From Candidatus Omnitrophota bacterium (lineage in GTDB: Bacteria; Omnitrophota; Omnitrophia; Omnitrophales; Aquincolibacteriaceae), in NCBI GenBank assembly GCA_023246985.1, contig JAHFHJ010000070.1:1-7534 (forward strand): 7,534 nucleotides of DNA, read 5' to 3'. This document shows, one piece after another, positions 5,566 through 7,534 of this stretch. The first letter of the stretch is position 1, and every line of letters begins with the position of its first letter. Under the pieces are notes generated by a model. It did not search any database and was not told where the DNA came from. It was given only the letters and a program-made list of their open reading frames with translations. The translations under genes were made by a program, and so were the position numbers.

Positions 5566-6582
5566 ATGATCATTGTCTTAAAGAAAACCGCGACGCCTCA
5601 AGAGCTTGAACATATCTGTCAAAAGGTACGCGAACTGGGTCTGACGCCCAACGTGTCCCGAGGCATTGAACGCACCGTCATCGGCGTCATCGGAGAAGAA
5701 GAGAAGCTTCAGGTTCAGCCGCTTGAGGCATTCCCCGGCGTTGAATCGGTGATGTCGGTCCTGAAACCTTATAAGCTTGCGAGCCGGGACTACAAGGCCG
5801 AGAACACGGAATTCGACATGGGGAACGGCGTGAAAGTCGGCGGCAAAAAGATTGTTGTGATGGCCGGACCCTGCTCGGTGGAAAATTATGACATGCTTCT
5901 GAGCGTGGCTCAATCCGTTAAGAAGGCCGGGGCGACATTTCTCCGCGGGGGCGCTTTCAAGCCGCGCACTTCGCCTTACTCCTTCCAGGGACTTGGCGAA
6001 GAGGGTTTGAAATATCTGCGCCAGGTGGCGGACGAAGTCGGACTGTTGGTCGTGACGGAGGTGATGGATACGCGTCAGGTCGAGCTTGTGTCGCAGTACG
6101 CGGATATGCTCCAGATCGGCGCGCGGAATATGCAGAACTTCGACCTTCTTAAGGAGTGCGGCATGGCAAAGAAGGCGGTTCTGCTTAAGCGCGGTCTCGC
6201 GGCGACGGTGAAGGATCTTCTGATGTCCGCGGAATACCTGCTTTCCAAGGGCAACTTCAAGGTCCTGCTGGGGGAACGCGGGATCCGCACCTTCGAGACC
6301 GCGACAAAAAATACCCTGGATCTCAACGCGATCCCGGTGATCAAAAAAGAGACCCATTTGCCGGTGCTTGTGGATCCTTCTCACGGGACGGGATACCGCG
6401 ATTTTGTGCCGCCGATGGCGATGGCCGGAGTCGCGGCGGGATGCGATGGTCTGATGGTCGAAGTTCATCCGAATCCGGAAGAAGCCAAAAGCGACGGCGA
6501 ACAGTCAGTGCTGCCGGTTCAATTCGAAGAAATGATGCGTAAGGTCCGCCTCATCGCGCACGCGGTCGGACGGGACATCTAG
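5566..6582 (+). CDS. aroF: 3-deoxy-7-phosphoheptulonate (DAHP) synthase, type I-beta with regulatory domain
   Basis: It condenses phosphoenolpyruvate and erythrose 4-phosphate to DAHP, the first step of the shikimate pathway. The 338-residue length equals that of the Thermotoga maritima enzyme. Residues 1 to about 65 form the ferredoxin-like regulatory domain (MIIVLKKTATPQELEHI), and the rest is the TIM barrel. The metal ligands are all present: C103 in AGPCSVEN, H273 in DPSHGTG, E299 in MVEVHPNP and D310 in KSDGEQ, each one residue beyond the positions I recall for T. maritima. KPRTSPYSFQG at 132-142 supplies phosphate and substrate contacts. The regulatory domain of this class binds tyrosine and/or phenylalanine, so feedback control is expected. 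The start is secured by the Shine-Dalgarno at 5548. Repeats of one word family flank the gene on both sides. Confidence 0.97.
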   Translation: MIIVLKKTATPQELEHICQKVRELGLTPNVSRGIERTVIGVIGEEEKLQVQPLEAFPGVESVMSVLKPYKLASRDYKAENTEFDMGNGVKVGGKKIVVMAGPCSVENYDMLLSVAQSVKKAGATFLRGGAFKPRTSPYSFQGLGEEGLKYLRQVADEVGLLVVTEVMDTRQVELVSQYADMLQIGARNMQNFDLLKECGMAKKAVLLKRGLAATVKDLLMSAEYLLSKGNFKVLLGERGIRTFETATKNTLDLNAIPVIKKETHLPVLVDPSHGTGYRDFVPPMAMAGVAAGCDGLMVEVHPNPEEAKSDGEQSVLPVQFEEMMRKVRLIAHAVGRDI

Positions 6583-6586
6583 AAAC

Positions 6587-6637
6587 GCGTACGGCGAAAG
6601 GGTTCAAATGTTGGGCGCCATACGCCTTCCGCCTTAC
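6587..6637. repeat. intergenic inverted repeat (GCGTACGGCG words), aroF-tyrA gap
   Basis: GCGTACGGCG (6587-6596) pairs with CGCCATACGC (6616-6625) at 9 of 10 positions. A shifted left arm, GTACGGCGAAAGG (6589-6601), pairs with CCTTCCGCCTTAC (6625-6637) at 11 of 13. The right side therefore carries two inverse copies of one word. The same 10-mer GCGTACGGCG occurs in the hisC-aroF repeat at 5474-5483, so both gaps around aroF hold one repeat family. An in-frame ATG at 6608 lies inside it. Confidence 0.65.
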
Positions 6638-6664
6638 TCCTTTCAAAGAGAGAAGATAAATTTT

Positions 6665-7498
6665 ATGTTTAGAAAAATAACCATCGTGGGTCTTGGATTG
6701 ATGGGCGGATCTTTGGCCGCCGCATGCCGGAAGAAATTCCCCAAGGCGCGGATCGTCGGGATCAGCCGGAGCCGCGAGGCCCTCGCACTGGCTAAAAAAA
6801 ATCAATGGGTTCACGAAGCGACGAACGATGTGAGGAGGGGCGCGAAAGGCGCTGATCTGATAGTGCTCTGTACGCCGGTGGACACCTTTCTTCCTTATCT
6901 TAAAGCGATCGACCGGGTGTGCGCGAAAGGCGCCTTGGTCCTGGACGTCGGAAGCGTTAAGGTCTCTGTCCTGAAAGAGGCGAACTCGCGAACGTGGAAG
7001 AATCTTTTCTTCGTCGGATGTCATCCGATGGTCGGTTCCCACGCGCGGGGGATTCGGGCCGCGAATCCCTCCTTATATGAAGGGGGCTTGGTGCTCCTAA
7101 CGCGCGATCCAAAAACTTGCGCTTCGGGCTATGCGCGCGCCAAAAAATTCTGGTCCCGATTTTCATCCCGGATCGTGGAGATGAATCCTGAAATGCACGA
7201 TAAACTCGTGGGCGAAGTCAGCCACTTGCCGCACGCGATCGCGGTGTGTCTTATGCATGCGGTGTCCGATCCCGCGCTCAAGATCGCTTCGACCGGTTTT
7301 CGCGATACCACGCGTATCGCGGCGGCGGCCTCGTCGATCTGGCGGCCCATTTTTTCCGCGAACCGTAAAGTGATGCTGGACGTCTTAAGCCGTTTCGAGC
7401 ACGAGCTCCGGAGATTCAAACAACTTCTGAAGTCTCAAGATACCGGGGCGCTGACCCGGTTTTTGGATCAGGCGCGACAACGCCGCTGCCGGTTTTAG
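6665..7498 (+). CDS. tyrA: prephenate (or arogenate) dehydrogenase, short TyrA
   Basis: TyrA oxidatively decarboxylates prephenate to hydroxyphenylpyruvate, or arogenate to tyrosine. The 277-residue protein has the N-terminal Rossmann fold, GLGLMGGS at 9-16, and the helical C-terminal domain. Catalytic-region motifs are CHPMVGSHARGI with H120 and SHLPHAIA with H187 and H190, followed by STGFRDTTR. There is no C-terminal ACT domain, so this copy shows no built-in regulatory module. After the second beta strand the sequence is VGISRSREA, lacking the acidic residue that favours NAD; Ser-Arg here resembles NADP-dependent cyanobacterial arogenate dehydrogenase. ATG 6665 fits the conserved MFRKITIVGLG start, with a modest purine-rich AGAAG at 6651-6655. 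An ATG at 6608 would add 19 residues encoded largely by repeat sequence. The gene is complete. Confidence 0.95.
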   Translation: MFRKITIVGLGLMGGSLAAACRKKFPKARIVGISRSREALALAKKNQWVHEATNDVRRGAKGADLIVLCTPVDTFLPYLKAIDRVCAKGALVLDVGSVKVSVLKEANSRTWKNLFFVGCHPMVGSHARGIRAANPSLYEGGLVLLTRDPKTCASGYARAKKFWSRFSSRIVEMNPEMHDKLVGEVSHLPHAIAVCLMHAVSDPALKIASTGFRDTTRIAAAASSIWRPIFSANRKVMLDVLSRFEHELRRFKQLLKSQDTGALTRFLDQARQRRCRF

Positions 7499-7534
7499 CC
7501 GGTCTGAACAAAAGACCCGTCGACCTCTCCCTCC
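7499..7534 (+). other. short tail after tyrA; possible start of another gene
   Basis: These 36 bases have no ATG or GTG in a convincing context. One frame is open from inside tyrA to the window edge and reads GLNKRPVDLSL after the tyrA stop, with a CTG at 7504. Such a segment could be the beginning of a further aromatic pathway enzyme such as EPSP synthase (aroA), but it is too short to recognise. CCGG-TTTTAG-CCGG around the tyrA stop is too short a stem to call a terminator. Confidence 0.2.

Noticed and set aside
5578..6468. Long minus-strand open frame across aroF
   Set aside because: It is antisense to a complete DAHP synthase, has a low-complexity His/Arg-rich translation, and shows no ribosome site or domain.
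6608..6664. 19-residue N-terminal extension of TyrA from ATG 6608
   Set aside because: The ATG lies inside the repeat with no Shine-Dalgarno; the family N-terminus matches ATG 6665.
1063..6664. CRISPR array or tandem repeats
   Set aside because: The repeated words are inverted within each gap, differ between gaps, and have no regular spacers.
7489..7503. CCGG-TTTTAG-CCGG as a terminator at the end of tyrA
   Set aside because: There are only 4 bp per arm with no following T-run, and it overlaps the coding end of tyrA.

Overview
The window is a compact bacterial chromosomal segment with seven complete genes, all on the + strand: trpS, scpA, scpB, pheA, a hisC-family aminotransferase, aroF and tyrA. 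I see no mobile element, CRISPR array, tRNA or rRNA. The gene content is housekeeping. The lineage cannot be proven from the sequence. The gene order, the GC-rich coding style and the unusual intergenic repeats recall uncultivated PVC-related or candidate-phylum bacteria of the Omnitrophota kind. That placement is inference from memory and of modest confidence.

Block 1 (1-2979) has a good sigma70-like promoter at 12-41, then tryptophanyl-tRNA synthetase (trpS), then the two non-SMC subunits of the bacterial condensin, scpA and scpB. ScpA most likely starts at a TTG at 1194 behind a clean Shine-Dalgarno, not at the far-upstream ATG that overlaps trpS. ScpB carries an unusual charged N-terminal extension. 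A weak terminator-like hairpin with a T-run (3095-3126) follows and may separate the two blocks.

Block 2 (3180-7498) is an aromatic amino acid operon: bifunctional chorismate mutase/prephenate dehydratase with an ACT domain (pheA), a HisC-type PLP aminotransferase, type I-beta DAHP synthase with an N-terminal regulatory domain (aroF), and a short TyrA dehydrogenase. Together they cover entry into the shikimate pathway (AroF), the branch point at chorismate (PheA mutase domain), both prephenate exits (PheA dehydratase to phenylalanine, TyrA to tyrosine) and the transamination shared by both branches (HisC-like). The two feedback-type domains, on AroF and PheA, suggest control by end products. 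The last 36 bases may hold the start of another gene, but this is not established.

The most striking feature is between the genes. Each of the six intergenic gaps (roughly 80 to 200 bp) contains a different long imperfect inverted repeat built from reiterated short words: GACTGGC/GCCTGTC, TCCGAA, CCATAACCCA/CCAAG, GTATCA, and GCGTACGGCG (twice). Two of them run into the preceding gene and contain its stop codon. This is the main candidate for something not well described.
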